A stretch of 64,000 bases of DNA from Mycobacterium sp. E787 (GTDB lineage: Bacteria > Actinomycetota > Actinomycetes > Mycobacteriales > Mycobacteriaceae): contig NZ_LZKL01000089.1 of NCBI RefSeq assembly GCF_001668725.1, positions 62,001 through 126,000 of the forward strand, written 5' to 3'. Numbering within the stretch: the first letter of the stretch is position 1; every line of letters starts with the position of its first letter. A model generated the notes under the pieces. The model was not told the DNA's origin and ran no database searches. It worked only from the letters and a program-made list of their open reading frames with translations. Shown one piece after another: positions 36,496 to 45,630 of the stretch. Both the position numbers and the translations under genes were made by a program.

Positions 36496-37971
36496 ATGCC
36501 CGGACGCGCTCGCCGAGGCCGTGTATTGGCGTCGCTGGCCGCGGCCGCTCTCGCGGTTTCGCTGGGTGCCCCGGGCATCGCCGCCGCCGACGGCGGTCGC
36601 CCACACGTCAACCCGGAGGAACGGGCGGCGGCGATGATACGGCCGGCCGTGATGTATTTGGCCGGTCAGAGTTACGGCGCGGTCCGGCTGCCCGACGGCC
36701 AGCTCCTGTCCCAGTTCGGCCCGGGCACGACGATGCCGTTCATCGCGACCTGGGCCTGCACCGCCTTCGTCATCAATCCCGACGGCTGGGTGGCGACGGC
36801 CGGTCACTGCGTGGATCCCGACAGCGCCAAGTTGCTGATCCTCAAACGAGCCGCCAGGGAATACATCACGCAGTTTCCCGGCACGCCCGAAGCGCGCGAC
36901 CCGGCCGCGGCGCTGGAGTGGCTGCAGAAGAACGCGAAGGTCGAAGGCGACACCCCAGACAAGGGCCCCGAAGTCGGTCTCGCGCTGACGTACGGCACCG
37001 GCACCAAGGTCGCCGGGAAGGCCGCGGCCAACGTCGTGGATTTCCGGCCGCTCGGCAAGGGCGACGTCGCGCTCCTCAAGGTGGACAAGCACAACCTGCC
37101 GTCGTCGGAGCTGGGCACCGACGCCGACGTCAGCATCGGCACATCGGTTCTCGCGGTGGGCTTCTCGCAGAGCACCGAGAACGTCACCGGCCCAACGCTG
37201 GACCCGACGAACAAGAGCGGCAAGGTCAGCAAGAAGTCGACGATGGGGTCGGCCGCCGAGTATGAGATCGACGCCGCGGTATCCGAGGGCATGAGCGGTG
37301 GCCCGACCGTCGAGCTCAACGGCAAGGTGATCGGCGTGAACAGCTTCGCCCCCGTCGGCGAACCGCAACCCTTCAACTTCGTCGCACCGGCCGACGGCCT
37401 GGCCGCGATATTGGCGAGCAAGGGTGTCAAGGCTACGCTGGGACCCGCCGACGTGTACTACCGCAAGGGGCTCAAGCACTACTACGCGGGCCAATACACC
37501 GAAGCGATCGGCGATTTCGACCAGACCCTGTCGATGTCACCGGATTACCCCGGCCTGGTCGAGCTCAGGACGAGCGCCGCCAACCTGCGGCAACAGCACG
37601 GCGATTTCTCGCCGCTCAGCGGGGCAAACCTGGTGTGGTACATCGCCGGTGGCGTCGCGCTGGTGCTCGCCGTCGGCGCGGCCTTCACGTTCCTGGTCAT
37701 GCGGAAGCGTCGCCGCCCCGACACGTCGGCGAAAGCTCCTGCGTTGCAGCTGGTTTCGGGGAAACCCGGTGGCGGCGCGAAACGGGCTCCCGCGCGAGCG
37801 GGGATCAAACTGGGTGCCGCCCGCCTCATCGGCGTGGCGCCTGCACACGAGCCGGCGGAACCCCATTTCTGTTCGGGCTGCGGGGCCGAGCACCATCCCG
37901 CCGAGAAGTTCTGCCCGAATTGCGGCAACGAGATCCTCGGTGACGAATCCGCTCAGGGAGTCAACCGCTGA
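36496..37971 (+). CDS. Secreted/membrane-tethered trypsin-like protease with TPR, membrane helix and zinc ribbon
   Basis: 491 residues from ATG 36496 (GAGGGAGG just upstream; the open frame further left is not coding). In order: signal peptide (SLAAAALAVSLGAPGIAAA), chymotrypsin-like domain with His in TAGHCVD, Asp in KGDVALLKVD and Ser in SEGMSGGPTV, a TPR pair (GLKHYYAGQYTEAIGDF, about residues 325-370), a membrane helix (WYIAGGVALVLAVGAAFTFLV) and a cytosolic tail ending in a four-Cys zinc ribbon (CSGCG and CPNCG). It therefore spans the membrane with the protease outside and a zinc ribbon inside. No M. tuberculosis gene sits at this spot. Role unknown. Confidence 0.85.
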   Translation: MPGRARRGRVLASLAAAALAVSLGAPGIAAADGGRPHVNPEERAAAMIRPAVMYLAGQSYGAVRLPDGQLLSQFGPGTTMPFIATWACTAFVINPDGWVATAGHCVDPDSAKLLILKRAAREYITQFPGTPEARDPAAALEWLQKNAKVEGDTPDKGPEVGLALTYGTGTKVAGKAAANVVDFRPLGKGDVALLKVDKHNLPSSELGTDADVSIGTSVLAVGFSQSTENVTGPTLDPTNKSGKVSKKSTMGSAAEYEIDAAVSEGMSGGPTVELNGKVIGVNSFAPVGEPQPFNFVAPADGLAAILASKGVKATLGPADVYYRKGLKHYYAGQYTEAIGDFDQTLSMSPDYPGLVELRTSAANLRQQHGDFSPLSGANLVWYIAGGVALVLAVGAAFTFLVMRKRRRPDTSAKAPALQLVSGKPGGGAKRAPARAGIKLGAARLIGVAPAHEPAEPHFCSGCGAEHHPAEKFCPNCGNEILGDESAQGVNR

Positions 37972-37975
37972 CGTC

Positions 37976-39463
37976 TCAACCGGCCAGCGGTGCGCGGTCG
38001 GCCACGCGGCCGAACACCATCGCCTCCTCGATGCGGTCGAACCGGTAGTCGATGGCGTCGGCGAGGTAGTTCTGCCGCACGTTCCACGGGCGCCTGGTTC
38101 CCGACTTGGGCAGCGCGTGCACCGACCGCTTCACGTAGTTGGCCTGGATGTCCCAGGACGGCTTGACGTCCATCGGCTCGTCGCCCAGATGCGGGTAGGC
38201 GTGCGTGTAGCCGTGGGCGGCCATGTGCGCCAGGAGCTTTGCCGTCGCCCGCGCGGTGATGTCCGCGCGCAGCGTCCAGGACGCGTTCGTGTAGCCCACG
38301 CACCAGAACAGGTTGGGCACGTCCTCGAGCATGTGCGCCTTGTAGACGAAGCGGTCACGGTGATCGATCGTGACGCCGTCCAGGCTGATGGTGGCCCCGC
38401 CCAGCGCCTGCAGTTGCAGGCCGGTCGCGGTGACGATGACGTCGGCGTCGAGGTGCCTGCCGGACCGCAGCGCGATGCCGGTGGCGTCGAAGCCCTCGAT
38501 GGTGTCGGTGACCACCTCGGCGCGACCGCCGCGGACGGCGTTGTAGAGGTCGGCGTCGGGGATCAGGCACATCCGCTGGTCCCACGGGTTGTACCGCGGC
38601 TTGAAGTGGATGTCGACGTCGTAGCCGGCGGGCAGCTTCTTGATCGCCTTGCGCCGCAGCAGCCACTTCACCAGGCCCGGCGCCTTGCGCGACAAAGCGA
38701 AGAACACCGCCTCCGTCAGCGCGCTGTACATCCGGACCACCAGGTGAGCGGGCTTGCGGGGCAACAACTTACGAGCCACGGCGGCGACCTTGCCGTACTT
38801 GGACGCCGAGATCAGGTATGTCGGCGAGCGTTGCAGCATGGTCACCTTTGCGGCGCGTTCCGACAGTGACGGGATGAGCGTGACGGCGGTGGCGCCGCTG
38901 CCGATCACGACGATCCTCTTGCCGGTGTAGTCCAGCTCCTCGGGCCAGTGCTGGGGATGCACGACGGTGCCCTGGAACCGCTCGATGCCGGGGAAGTCGG
39001 GGGTATAGCCCTCGTCGTAGTTGTAGTAGCCGCTGCCGAAGAACAGGAACCGGCCGCGGTACTGCTTCTCGGTGCCGTTCTCCTCGACGGTGACCGTCCA
39101 GGTGTCGGTGGACGAATCCCAATCCGCCGACCGCACATGGCTGTTGAACCGGATGTGGCGGTCGATGCCGTACTTGCGCGCGGTGGCGGTCAGGTACTCG
39201 CGAATGTGGACGCCGTCGGCCACGCCTTCCTTGCGGGTCCACGGCTCGAACGGAAACGACAGCGTGAAGATGCTGCTGTCGGAGCGAACACCGGGGTAGC
39301 GGAACAGGTCCCACGTGCCGCCGATCTGCGCGCGCCGCTCCAGGATGGTGTACGTCAGGCCGGGGTTGCGTTCGGCGATCCGGTAGGCCGCGTCGATGCC
39401 GGAGATGCCCGCGCCGACGATGATGACGTCGTAGCGGCCGTCCCGTTGCGGAGTCAGCGTCAT
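37976..39463 (-). CDS. FAD-dependent Baeyer-Villiger-type monooxygenase, Rv0565c-like
   Basis: 495 residues. FAD motif VIIVGAGISGIDAAYRIAE, NADPH motif VVIGSGATAVTLIPSL and the BVMO/FMO-type stretch FPGIERFQGTVVHPQHWPEEL (FxGxxxHxxxWP). Oxidises ketones or heteroatom compounds with NADPH and oxygen. In M. tuberculosis, close relatives including EthA activate thioamide drugs; Rv0565c occupies the same position. Start ATG 39463. Confidence 0.9.
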   Translation of the reverse strand: MTLTPQRDGRYDVIIVGAGISGIDAAYRIAERNPGLTYTILERRAQIGGTWDLFRYPGVRSDSSIFTLSFPFEPWTRKEGVADGVHIREYLTATARKYGIDRHIRFNSHVRSADWDSSTDTWTVTVEENGTEKQYRGRFLFFGSGYYNYDEGYTPDFPGIERFQGTVVHPQHWPEELDYTGKRIVVIGSGATAVTLIPSLSERAAKVTMLQRSPTYLISASKYGKVAAVARKLLPRKPAHLVVRMYSALTEAVFFALSRKAPGLVKWLLRRKAIKKLPAGYDVDIHFKPRYNPWDQRMCLIPDADLYNAVRGGRAEVVTDTIEGFDATGIALRSGRHLDADVIVTATGLQLQALGGATISLDGVTIDHRDRFVYKAHMLEDVPNLFWCVGYTNASWTLRADITARATAKLLAHMAAHGYTHAYPHLGDEPMDVKPSWDIQANYVKRSVHALPKSGTRRPWNVRQNYLADAIDYRFDRIEEAMVFGRVADRAPLAG

Positions 39464-39492
39464 CGAAGAACCTCGCTTACCTGTGTCCTGTT

Positions 39493-39552
39493 CGCGAGCG
39501 TAACCTCACCGCGAAAGTCGACGGTCAATTTCGCAGTGCGGTTACGCTCGCG
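39493..39552. terminator. Long hairpin between yajQ and the monooxygenase gene
   Basis: Perfect 13-base arms CGCGAGCGTAACC (39493-39505) and GGTTACGCTCGCG (39540-39552), with a second inner pairing CGCGAAA/TTTCGC. It lies downstream of the yajQ stop and upstream of the monooxygenase start on the minus strand, so it probably ends yajQ transcription. No U-run follows, as is common for mycobacterial terminators. Confidence 0.6.
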
Positions 39553-39563
39553 GCTGCCATGAG

Positions 39564-40055
39564 CTACCGGTAGTTGACGAACTGCAGCGCCACGTCCAGG
39601 TCGGCCTGCTTGAGCATCGCGATGACCGCCTGCAGGTCGTCGCGGCTCTTGCTGGTGACGCGGACCTCGTCGCCCTGGATCTGCGTCTTGACGTTCTTGG
39701 GTCCCTCGTCGCGGATCAGCTTGGTGATCTTCTTGGCGTTCTCGCTGCTGATGCCCTGCTTGAGGGTGCCGGTGACCTTGTAGGTCTTGCCGGAGGGCTG
39801 CGGCTCGCCGGCATCGAAGGCCTTCATCGAGATGTCGCGGCGGATCAGCTTCTCCTTGAAGACGTCGACGGCTGCCTTGACGCGCTCCTCCGTCGACGAG
39901 GTCAGCTCGATGGCCTCGTCGCCCTTCCACGCGATCTTGGTGTCGGTGCCGCGAAAGTCGAAACGCGTGGCCAGCTCCTTGGCGGCCTGGTTGAGCGCGT
40001 TGTCGACCTCCTGCCGGTCCACCTTGCTGACGATGTCGAACGATGAGTCAGCCAT
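39564..40055 (-). CDS. yajQ: YajQ-family nucleotide-binding protein
   Basis: 163 residues. Two repeated ferredoxin-like folds: [20 protein letters not shown] at the start and [24 protein letters not shown] near the end, with [10 protein letters not shown] in between, the classical YajQ/UPF0234 pattern. Relatives bind cyclic-di-GMP or nucleic acids; role here unknown. Start ATG 40055. Corresponds to Rv0566c. Confidence 0.93.
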   Translation of the reverse strand: MADSSFDIVSKVDRQEVDNALNQAAKELATRFDFRGTDTKIAWKGDEAIELTSSTEERVKAAVDVFKEKLIRRDISMKAFDAGEPQPSGKTYKVTGTLKQGISSENAKKITKLIRDEGPKNVKTQIQGDEVRVTSKSRDDLQAVIAMLKQADLDVALQFVNYR

Positions 40056-40125
40056 CCGATTCCGTCCTTCCTCGGGGTGCTAGCCGTTTGTGCCTTGTCT
40101 ACCCGTTCGTTGTAACCTGTCTGGC

Positions 40126-40211
40126 GGCAGGTTGCCCGAGCGGCCAATGGGAGCGGACTGTAAATCCGTCGGCTTACGCCTACACAGGTTCGAATCCTGT
40201 ACCTGCCACCA
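40126..40211 (+). tRNA. tyrT: tRNA-Tyr (anticodon GTA)
   Basis: Acceptor GGCAGGT (40126-40132) pairs with ACCTGCC (40201-40207), followed by A and an encoded CCA end. Anticodon GTA at 40160-40162 within ACTGTAAAT. A long variable arm is present, as expected for tRNA-Tyr, and the T loop contains GGTTCGAATCC. It marks the point where conserved gene order with M. tuberculosis ends on this side. Confidence 0.95.
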
Positions 40212-40337
40212 AGCTCTGAGGCCTTTCGTTCGCTGCTCCGCCCAGTGAAATGGGTCACCATCGCCCCAGGTCGGGCAGCTCTCCCGCCGCGGCGGCGTTA
40301 TAGCCGACATCGATCCCTACTGCCCCGGGAGGCAGAC

Positions 40338-40619
40338 ATGCGGCATATCACGATGAGCGGTAATCATGGCACCCACGACACGGAAGCCATCGCGTTCTGG
40401 GTGTTGGCCGGCATCATCATGGTGATCGCTTTCGGCGAAGCCCTGGCGGTGTTGGGCGTCGTCGTGGCGATCTTGGCCGCCATCGCGTGGATCTACCGCG
40501 AGGTCGAGCGCCGTGTCGTGCGGAGCCACGCGGTTGTGGCCCCGGTGACCCATCTCCGCCCGGCGCTGACCGGTCAACACAACCCGAAAACGACTTCGGT
40601 GGGCCCGCGCGCCGCATAA
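40338..40619 (+). CDS. Small single-pass membrane protein
   Basis: 93 residues from ATG 40338, with GGGAGG upstream. One hydrophobic stretch covers about residues 19-52 (IAFWVLAGIIMVIAFGEALA onward); it may be one long or two short helices. A basic cytosolic segment follows (YREVERRVVRSHAVV). No recognised domain. It could be co-expressed with nothing nearby, as 130 bases separate it from the next gene. Confidence 0.6.
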   Translation: MRHITMSGNHGTHDTEAIAFWVLAGIIMVIAFGEALAVLGVVVAILAAIAWIYREVERRVVRSHAVVAPVTHLRPALTGQHNPKTTSVGPRAA

Positions 40620-40751
40620 CGGTCCGAAAAGCGCAAAATTTCTACTATTCAGCTTTGCATAAGCTGGTTTTTCCCTGGCATTCTCTATTCTTCTTAGGCC
40701 CGGTTCGGACCGACGGCGTCATCAGCGCCAAGAAGAAAGGAAGCGCATCAA

Positions 40752-41099
40752 ATGCCCTCACCTCGTTGGCTGGCCAAGTTGGCCATTCCCGTCATGGTCG
40801 GCGCTGCCTTGATTTCGAGCGCTGCGACTGCCACCGCCGATCCGGCCGATGACGCTTACCTCGCGCAACTGCGGGCCGCCGGCTTCAACTGGCCGCCGGA
40901 CCACGACGACGGCCTCACCGCGACGGGGCGCCTCATCTGCGACGACATCATGTGGGGCTGGACATATGAACAGATCGCCCAGAACATCCACGCCACCCTG
41001 GACCCGAGAAACGTTACGTTCGGAGACGTCCATAAGATGGTGAGCCTCGCGCATTCGACCTATTGCCCCAACTTCCAGTGCTGGGGCACCCACTGCTGA
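40752..41099 (+). CDS. Secreted DUF732 protein
   Basis: 115 residues from ATG 40752; AAAGGAAG lies about 8 bases upstream. Signal peptide (LAKLAIPVMVGAALISSAATATA, cut before DPADD), followed by a DUF732 domain: YLAQLRAAGFNWPPDHDD, ICDDIMWG and a Cys-rich end (TYCPNFQCWGTHC, three Cys). Probably a small helical secreted protein; function unknown. Second DUF732 gene in the window, but only weakly alike the one at 28.7 kb. Confidence 0.85.
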   Translation: MPSPRWLAKLAIPVMVGAALISSAATATADPADDAYLAQLRAAGFNWPPDHDDGLTATGRLICDDIMWGWTYEQIAQNIHATLDPRNVTFGDVHKMVSLAHSTYCPNFQCWGTHC

Positions 41100-41121
41100 G
41101 CGCGGCGTTTCAGCGCGTTCC

Positions 41122-44100
41122 CTAAATCGAAGGCTTTTCCGCGACGGTCGAGTAAAGCGATTGCGGCGCCGTTGGTGGCGCGGCGATGGGCTCGACGCGA
41201 GCGTTAAGGCCTTCGAATGCGGACCCCGCTGGAGGTTCGGTGGGTGGACCCCACGTGTGGAACCGGGCGCCGCCTATCGGGACGTTGAACTGGTAACCCG
41301 AGTCGTCCCCGGGCGCATTCTGCACCTGCGGCTCATCGACTCCATGGCCCGAGGAGTCGAGGGGTACCCACGATGGGACGCGGGGACCCGACATTTGGGT
41401 CCCCGTCTCGCTGGTGGGCGCGACGTTCAGCAGGGGCGGCCAATTCGGTGTGGCTTGCTGATGGACGACCCCCTCCGCGGTGCTGGCGCCCCCACTGGAT
41501 CCGCCGGATCCGCTGGATCCGCCGGACGCGGTGGGCGCGCCTTGCCAGGCCCCGGGGCCGCCGGTGCCGCCCCCGCCGGCGGGCGGGTTGACCGTGGCGT
41601 TGGCGGACTCCGCGGCGCCGGCGGGTTGCGCCGGCGCCGCCTGGGGAGATCCGGGTACCGCGCCGGTCATCTGCTCGAGGTACTGTCGCCACGCCTGAAG
41701 GTAGGCGAACAGCTGCTGGGTGTAGTCGCCGGGCGCGGGCGGCGCCGGAGCGGTCGACGGCATCGCCGGCATGGCCGGAATGGTTGGCATTGCCGGCATG
41801 AACGGCGCCGTCGGCGGGTACGGTCCGCCCTGCGGCGGGTTGGGCATCATGAACGGGGCGGGAGGGTATGGAAACCCGGCCGGCATGGTCGTCCACTGCT
41901 CGAGAAGTTGTCGCCATCCCTGGAGATAGGCGAGCAACTGCTGGTTGTAATCCATTGCGGGCATGAACATTTGCTGACCTCCAGCCGGTAGGGAGACAGG
42001 GGACGGGGGGACGCCGAAGTCCAACGGGTGCGGCAACGACCGCTCGCAGAATCTCGAATCCAGGATGCGCAGCGCGCGGGTGTCGGCCGGCTCGCGGTTT
42101 TCGAGGTCGAAGATGTAGCAGTAATCACCCGCCGGTGTCGGCAACCGAATCGGGCTCGACAGGCCCTGGTCGAGGAAGTCGAAAGGGAACTCCCATGCGA
42201 GCGTGGTTTTCGCGCGCCGATCGACACCGCCGGACGCGACCCAAACGTAGTGGTCGAGAATCGCGTTGACCGCGTGGCGCCCCGACTCGCACGCGGCCTC
42301 CATCGACGTCATCCGGGTGAACGTCTTGTTCCACGTACCGGCGAACACGACCGAATTGTTGTGCACCTGGTAGCCGCCGTGGCGGGCCTGCCACACGTTC
42401 CGCTGCTCGAGGTCTGCCAGCCACCAGTCCTCGGGTGGCATGGTGGTCCAGGATGTTCCGTGCGGATTCCAGGGGTCGCTGCTGGGCCGGTTGACCCAAT
42501 CCCCGACGATGGGAACGAGGTACGGCGTCTCGTTGCGTACGATGCGGCCGTGGCCCTGGCCGGCTCCGGAGGCCATCTTCAGGCCACGATCGAGCGCGTA
42601 CCACACGGGCCACGGCATCACCTCGTCCGCCACGGATTCGATGTTGTTGGTGAGCGCGGAAACGATTTGACGCCAGACCTCCGCGGCGATTTCGTCGGGG
42701 GTGCAGTCGCGGGCCGCCTTGCCGCGTCCACGCTCGTCGACCAGGTGGCTGGAGGGGGAGTTGAAATCCCCGATGTCGACCGACAACACCGAGACGTGGC
42801 CGTCGCGGTCGAGAATCGGTTGCCTCTCCCACAATCCGTGTTGGTTGATCGACGACAGCGCCCATTCGGTCCCGCCGTACAACATGTGCCCGCGGAGCAA
42901 CTGGAACTCGGTGTCGAAGTAGTACTGGATGCCGCACAGCGTTTGGAACCGATCCCACGGCACCCGGCCGAGCTCGTCCATCAGGTAGGGGTTTCGCCGC
43001 TGCCGGGGCCGGGTCGCGCCCGGTTGCAGGGGCCCGTCGGGCGGGGGAGCGATGGTGGTGAAACCGTCCAGCTTGGCCACGGTGCCACCGGTGCCCGCCG
43101 CGCGCAGCGCAGAGGCGAGGTGTTCGGCGGCCGGGGCGTCGACGCTGACGACCGTGTAGTCCGGCGCGACGCGCGTACCGTCGGCGAAGGTGATCTGCAC
43201 CCGGGGACGCAGATGGGGCGGCTGGCGGGGGTCCAACGCGGGGGGATCGAGGCGAGTCGCCACAGCGCGCACGAAGCGGACGCCGAGCGCGACGAGGTGG
43301 CGGTACCAGTGGTCGAACCACGCCTCGGTGGTGGGGCCGTTGAGCACCCCGTCGGCCTTGGTGTCGCGGCGATCCATATTGAGGTACAGCTGCAGATAGG
43401 TGTCGATGTTGGTGCGCGCGTCGCCCCAGCGCGAGTCGAAAGCGGCCAGGACCCTTGGCATCTTGCGCAACAGAGCGTCGAAGCGTTCCGTATAAGGGTA
43501 CTGGGGGGTGAACCCCGTCTGGCTGTCGTGTCCGATGAAGAAGTCGTGCGCCGAGATGTTCTGCAGTTCCTGTGCGCGGCGCAACGGACTCGTGACCAGA
43601 TAGCGGAGCAGCCGACTCGTAAACGTTGCGACATCGGCGGGGGTGAATCCCAAAGTGCCGAGCTGCCGGACGATCCCGAGAAACTCGGCGGGACTGCGGG
43701 GGAGTTCGCGAGGAAACACCAGGGACGGCTTGCCGTCAACCGTCATGCCCTGGGTGACCACCCGCCGGACATTGTCGTAGACGGTCCGGGAAGTCGGTGT
43801 CCAGCCGCCCGTCCCATTGGGTTGGTAGACGGGGATGCGCTGGAACGTGTCCCAAATATGCAGATAGTACGCGGGAAAGAACCGGAAGCCGTGTTCACCG
43901 GCGACCGCTCGCCCCGGGATACACGGCTGACCCCGTCGGCCCGGGAACGGGCGCAGCTCGGCTTGGCTGCCGCCGAATGCGCCCACGGTCGAGTACTGCG
44001 AGGCGGCGAGGCCGCCGAGCTTGACGGGCGGGTAGGTCCCGGCCGGCTCCTGCCCCAGCCCGTTGCGCTCGTCCTCGCGGGTCTCGTACACCGTGACGAG

Positions 44101-44214
44101 GAAGCCGCGCTCCGCGAGCTCCTGCGCGGCTGTCAGGCCGGCGATGCCGGCCCCGAGGACCGCCGCGGTGGGGCGTCGTTCGCACGACGCCGGCGTCGTG
44201 ATGCACTCGGTCAC
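41122..44214 (-). CDS. Phytoene-desaturase-like FAD oxidoreductase with Pro-rich tail and twin helical motifs
   Basis: 1030 residues from GTG 44214 (overlaps the previous stop). Residues 1 to about 700: CrtI/phytoene-desaturase-type amine-oxidase fold with FAD motif AAVLGAGIAGLTAAQELAERG and GEHGFRFFPAYYLHIWDTF; the C-terminal FAD part is near SMEAACESGRHAVNAIL. Residues from about 740 are a low-complexity Pro/Gly/Met-rich tail. It contains two near-identical amphipathic stretches: DYNQQLLAYLQGWRQLLEQ (about 755-773) and DYTQQLFAYLQAWRQYLEQ (about 830-848), 75 residues apart. These look like docking peptides, possibly for the encapsulin-like shell encoded in the same operon. Probably desaturates or oxidises a polyprenoid; substrate unknown. 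Confidence 0.85.
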   Translation of the reverse strand: MTECITTPASCERRPTAAVLGAGIAGLTAAQELAERGFLVTVYETREDERNGLGQEPAGTYPPVKLGGLAASQYSTVGAFGGSQAELRPFPGRRGQPCIPGRAVAGEHGFRFFPAYYLHIWDTFQRIPVYQPNGTGGWTPTSRTVYDNVRRVVTQGMTVDGKPSLVFPRELPRSPAEFLGIVRQLGTLGFTPADVATFTSRLLRYLVTSPLRRAQELQNISAHDFFIGHDSQTGFTPQYPYTERFDALLRKMPRVLAAFDSRWGDARTNIDTYLQLYLNMDRRDTKADGVLNGPTTEAWFDHWYRHLVALGVRFVRAVATRLDPPALDPRQPPHLRPRVQITFADGTRVAPDYTVVSVDAPAAEHLASALRAAGTGGTVAKLDGFTTIAPPPDGPLQPGATRPRQRRNPYLMDELGRVPWDRFQTLCGIQYYFDTEFQLLRGHMLYGGTEWALSSINQHGLWERQPILDRDGHVSVLSVDIGDFNSPSSHLVDERGRGKAARDCTPDEIAAEVWRQIVSALTNNIESVADEVMPWPVWYALDRGLKMASGAGQGHGRIVRNETPYLVPIVGDWVNRPSSDPWNPHGTSWTTMPPEDWWLADLEQRNVWQARHGGYQVHNNSVVFAGTWNKTFTRMTSMEAACESGRHAVNAILDHYVWVASGGVDRRAKTTLAWEFPFDFLDQGLSSPIRLPTPAGDYCYIFDLENREPADTRALRILDSRFCERSLPHPLDFGVPPSPVSLPAGGQQMFMPAMDYNQQLLAYLQGWRQLLEQWTTMPAGFPYPPAPFMMPNPPQGGPYPPTAPFMPAMPTIPAMPAMPSTAPAPPAPGDYTQQLFAYLQAWRQYLEQMTGAVPGSPQAAPAQPAGAAESANATVNPPAGGGGTGGPGAWQGAPTASGGSSGSGGSSGGASTAEGVVHQQATPNWPPLLNVAPTSETGTQMSGPRVPSWVPLDSSGHGVDEPQVQNAPGDDSGYQFNVPIGGARFHTWGPPTEPPAGSAFEGLNARVEPIAAPPTAPQSLYSTVAEKPSI

Positions 44215-44615
44215 GGTTTCCCCGCCCGCAGTTCGGAAAGCAGTCGCGGGTGCGAGGACGCGCGGACCGCGGCGTGGACGTACGCCATCAGCGAGTCATG
44301 AGCACGCTGGACGTCCTCGAGCGAACCTCGCACTCTGACCCTGCCCGCCTCCACGGCCTCGTTCAGCCCTACCGCGGCGTCGACCAGGTCCAGGATGGCG
44401 CCTCGGGAGGCGCCGATCCGGACGCCGGCCTCCTGCGCCGCGCCGTCAGCCACCCGAAGCCTGTCGCCACCGCGCAGCGAAAAGACCTCGCCTTCGACGT
44501 CGAGCTCGACCACCATCGGGCCGAGCCGGGTAACCAGCAATCGATAACTGTCGGGCACCTCTTCTTCCAGGTGCTCGACCGAGCGCCGCAACAGCGACGA
44601 AACCCGCTCAGCCAT
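44211..44615 (-). CDS. SCP2-like small lipid-binding protein
   Basis: 134 residues from ATG 44615. RLLVTRLGPMVVELDVEGEVFSLRGG followed by DGAAQEAGVRIGASRGAILDLVDA and LNEAVEAGRVRVRGSLEDV is the alternating beta/alpha pattern of sterol-carrier-protein-2-type domains, with the typical lipid-tunnel helix at the end. It overlaps the lipocalin gene by 8 bases and the FAD enzyme gene by 4. Likely carries or presents the hydrophobic substrate within this operon; lipid unknown. Confidence 0.65.
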   Translation of the reverse strand: MAERVSSLLRRSVEHLEEEVPDSYRLLVTRLGPMVVELDVEGEVFSLRGGDRLRVADGAAQEAGVRIGASRGAILDLVDAAVGLNEAVEAGRVRVRGSLEDVQRAHDSLMAYVHAAVRASSHPRLLSELRAGKP

Positions 44616-45630
44616 AGAGGAACTCGAATACACCGGTGCCGACGAAGTCGACATCCTGTCCGCCGATCGTCCCGCTCGCCCGCGCGTTACCGCCCGTCTC
44701 GCAGAGCACGGTCGACCGGTCGAGGTGGAGCTCGCTGGGCTGCGCCAGGCGCGCATAGGATTGCGAACGGAACTCGGCGTGCACCCGGTCGCCCGCCCGC
44801 GTCGCGGTGATCTCGATCCGTTCGGGTACGCCCGGCACCTCGCCGTCCAGCAGCAGGCGCATCGGGGGCGGCAACGTGCAGTCCGCCGCGCGGCCCAGCA
44901 GGCCGTGCGAGCGCGTTTGCACGGCGGCGTGCCGGAATATCGCCGCGGGCTCGTCGTGGTGCCACACGTAGAGGGCTTGGGACAGGCAGCGCAGCCGGCT
45001 GCGGTCGGTCATCTGCAGGAAAACCATCGACCACGGATCACCTTGCACCGCAGGGAGAATGGTGCCCCACGTCCACCCGAAATCGTCGCCCCACCAGAAG
45101 CGGCCCCAGTTGTGGTCGTGATAGGCCAGGTCGCCATCGATGCGGTGTTCGCGGTCTGAAATCCGTAGCCACCCCTCGGCGCGCAGCCTCGGCACGAAGA
45201 GCCAGCACATCCGACCGTCTCCCACCGGTTGGTTGTTGACGACGAAGGGTTTACTCGCGGAGGCGAAGTGCAGTTCAGCGCGAATCCCGTTGTCGGGCAG
45301 GTCGATCGACACGCGGTAACCGTCGGGCAGCACGGCCATCCGGTTACCGCCGATGGTCAGTTCACCCAGATCGGCCGCGACACCGAAACTGCAGCCGTCG
45401 AACCGCTCGATGGCGCCGGTCCACTTGTCGTCATGTGCGATCACGATGACGCGTGGCACCAGTCGGACCTGGCCGGCGCCGAACACTTCGTTGGTGAGGC
45501 TGAAGTTGATCAAGAGCCGGAAGTCTCGCCCGTGGATGACGAAGTGATGCCATTCCTTGAAACCCTGCGGGCGGGCAGTGGCGAGCACCGGCGCGCGCAG
45601 GAAGTCGCTGCCCGCGAGCACCGCGCTCAT
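44608..45630 (-). CDS. CrtC/AttH-type lipocalin-like protein
   Basis: 340 residues from ATG 45630, overlapping the previous stop (ATGA). Two tandem lipocalin-like beta domains, with the family mark DLAYHDHNWGRFWWGDDFGW near residue 170, as in hydroxyneurosporene synthase (CrtC, a carotenoid 1,2-hydratase) and AttH-type proteins. Members hydrate or rearrange isoprenoid double bonds. Next to a polyprenyl synthase and a CrtI-like desaturase, it probably acts on the same isoprenoid. Reaction not established. Confidence 0.75.
   Translation of the reverse strand: MSAVLAGSDFLRAPVLATARPQGFKEWHHFVIHGRDFRLLINFSLTNEVFGAGQVRLVPRVIVIAHDDKWTGAIERFDGCSFGVAADLGELTIGGNRMAVLPDGYRVSIDLPDNGIRAELHFASASKPFVVNNQPVGDGRMCWLFVPRLRAEGWLRISDREHRIDGDLAYHDHNWGRFWWGDDFGWTWGTILPAVQGDPWSMVFLQMTDRSRLRCLSQALYVWHHDEPAAIFRHAAVQTRSHGLLGRAADCTLPPPMRLLLDGEVPGVPERIEITATRAGDRVHAEFRSQSYARLAQPSELHLDRSTVLCETGGNARASGTIGGQDVDFVGTGVFEFLYG

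Noticed and set aside
40126-40211. tRNA-Tyr as an integration site with flanking direct repeat
   Set aside because: I found no second copy of the tRNA 3' end in the window, and no integrase gene; the change of content after the tRNA is noted but not proof of integration.
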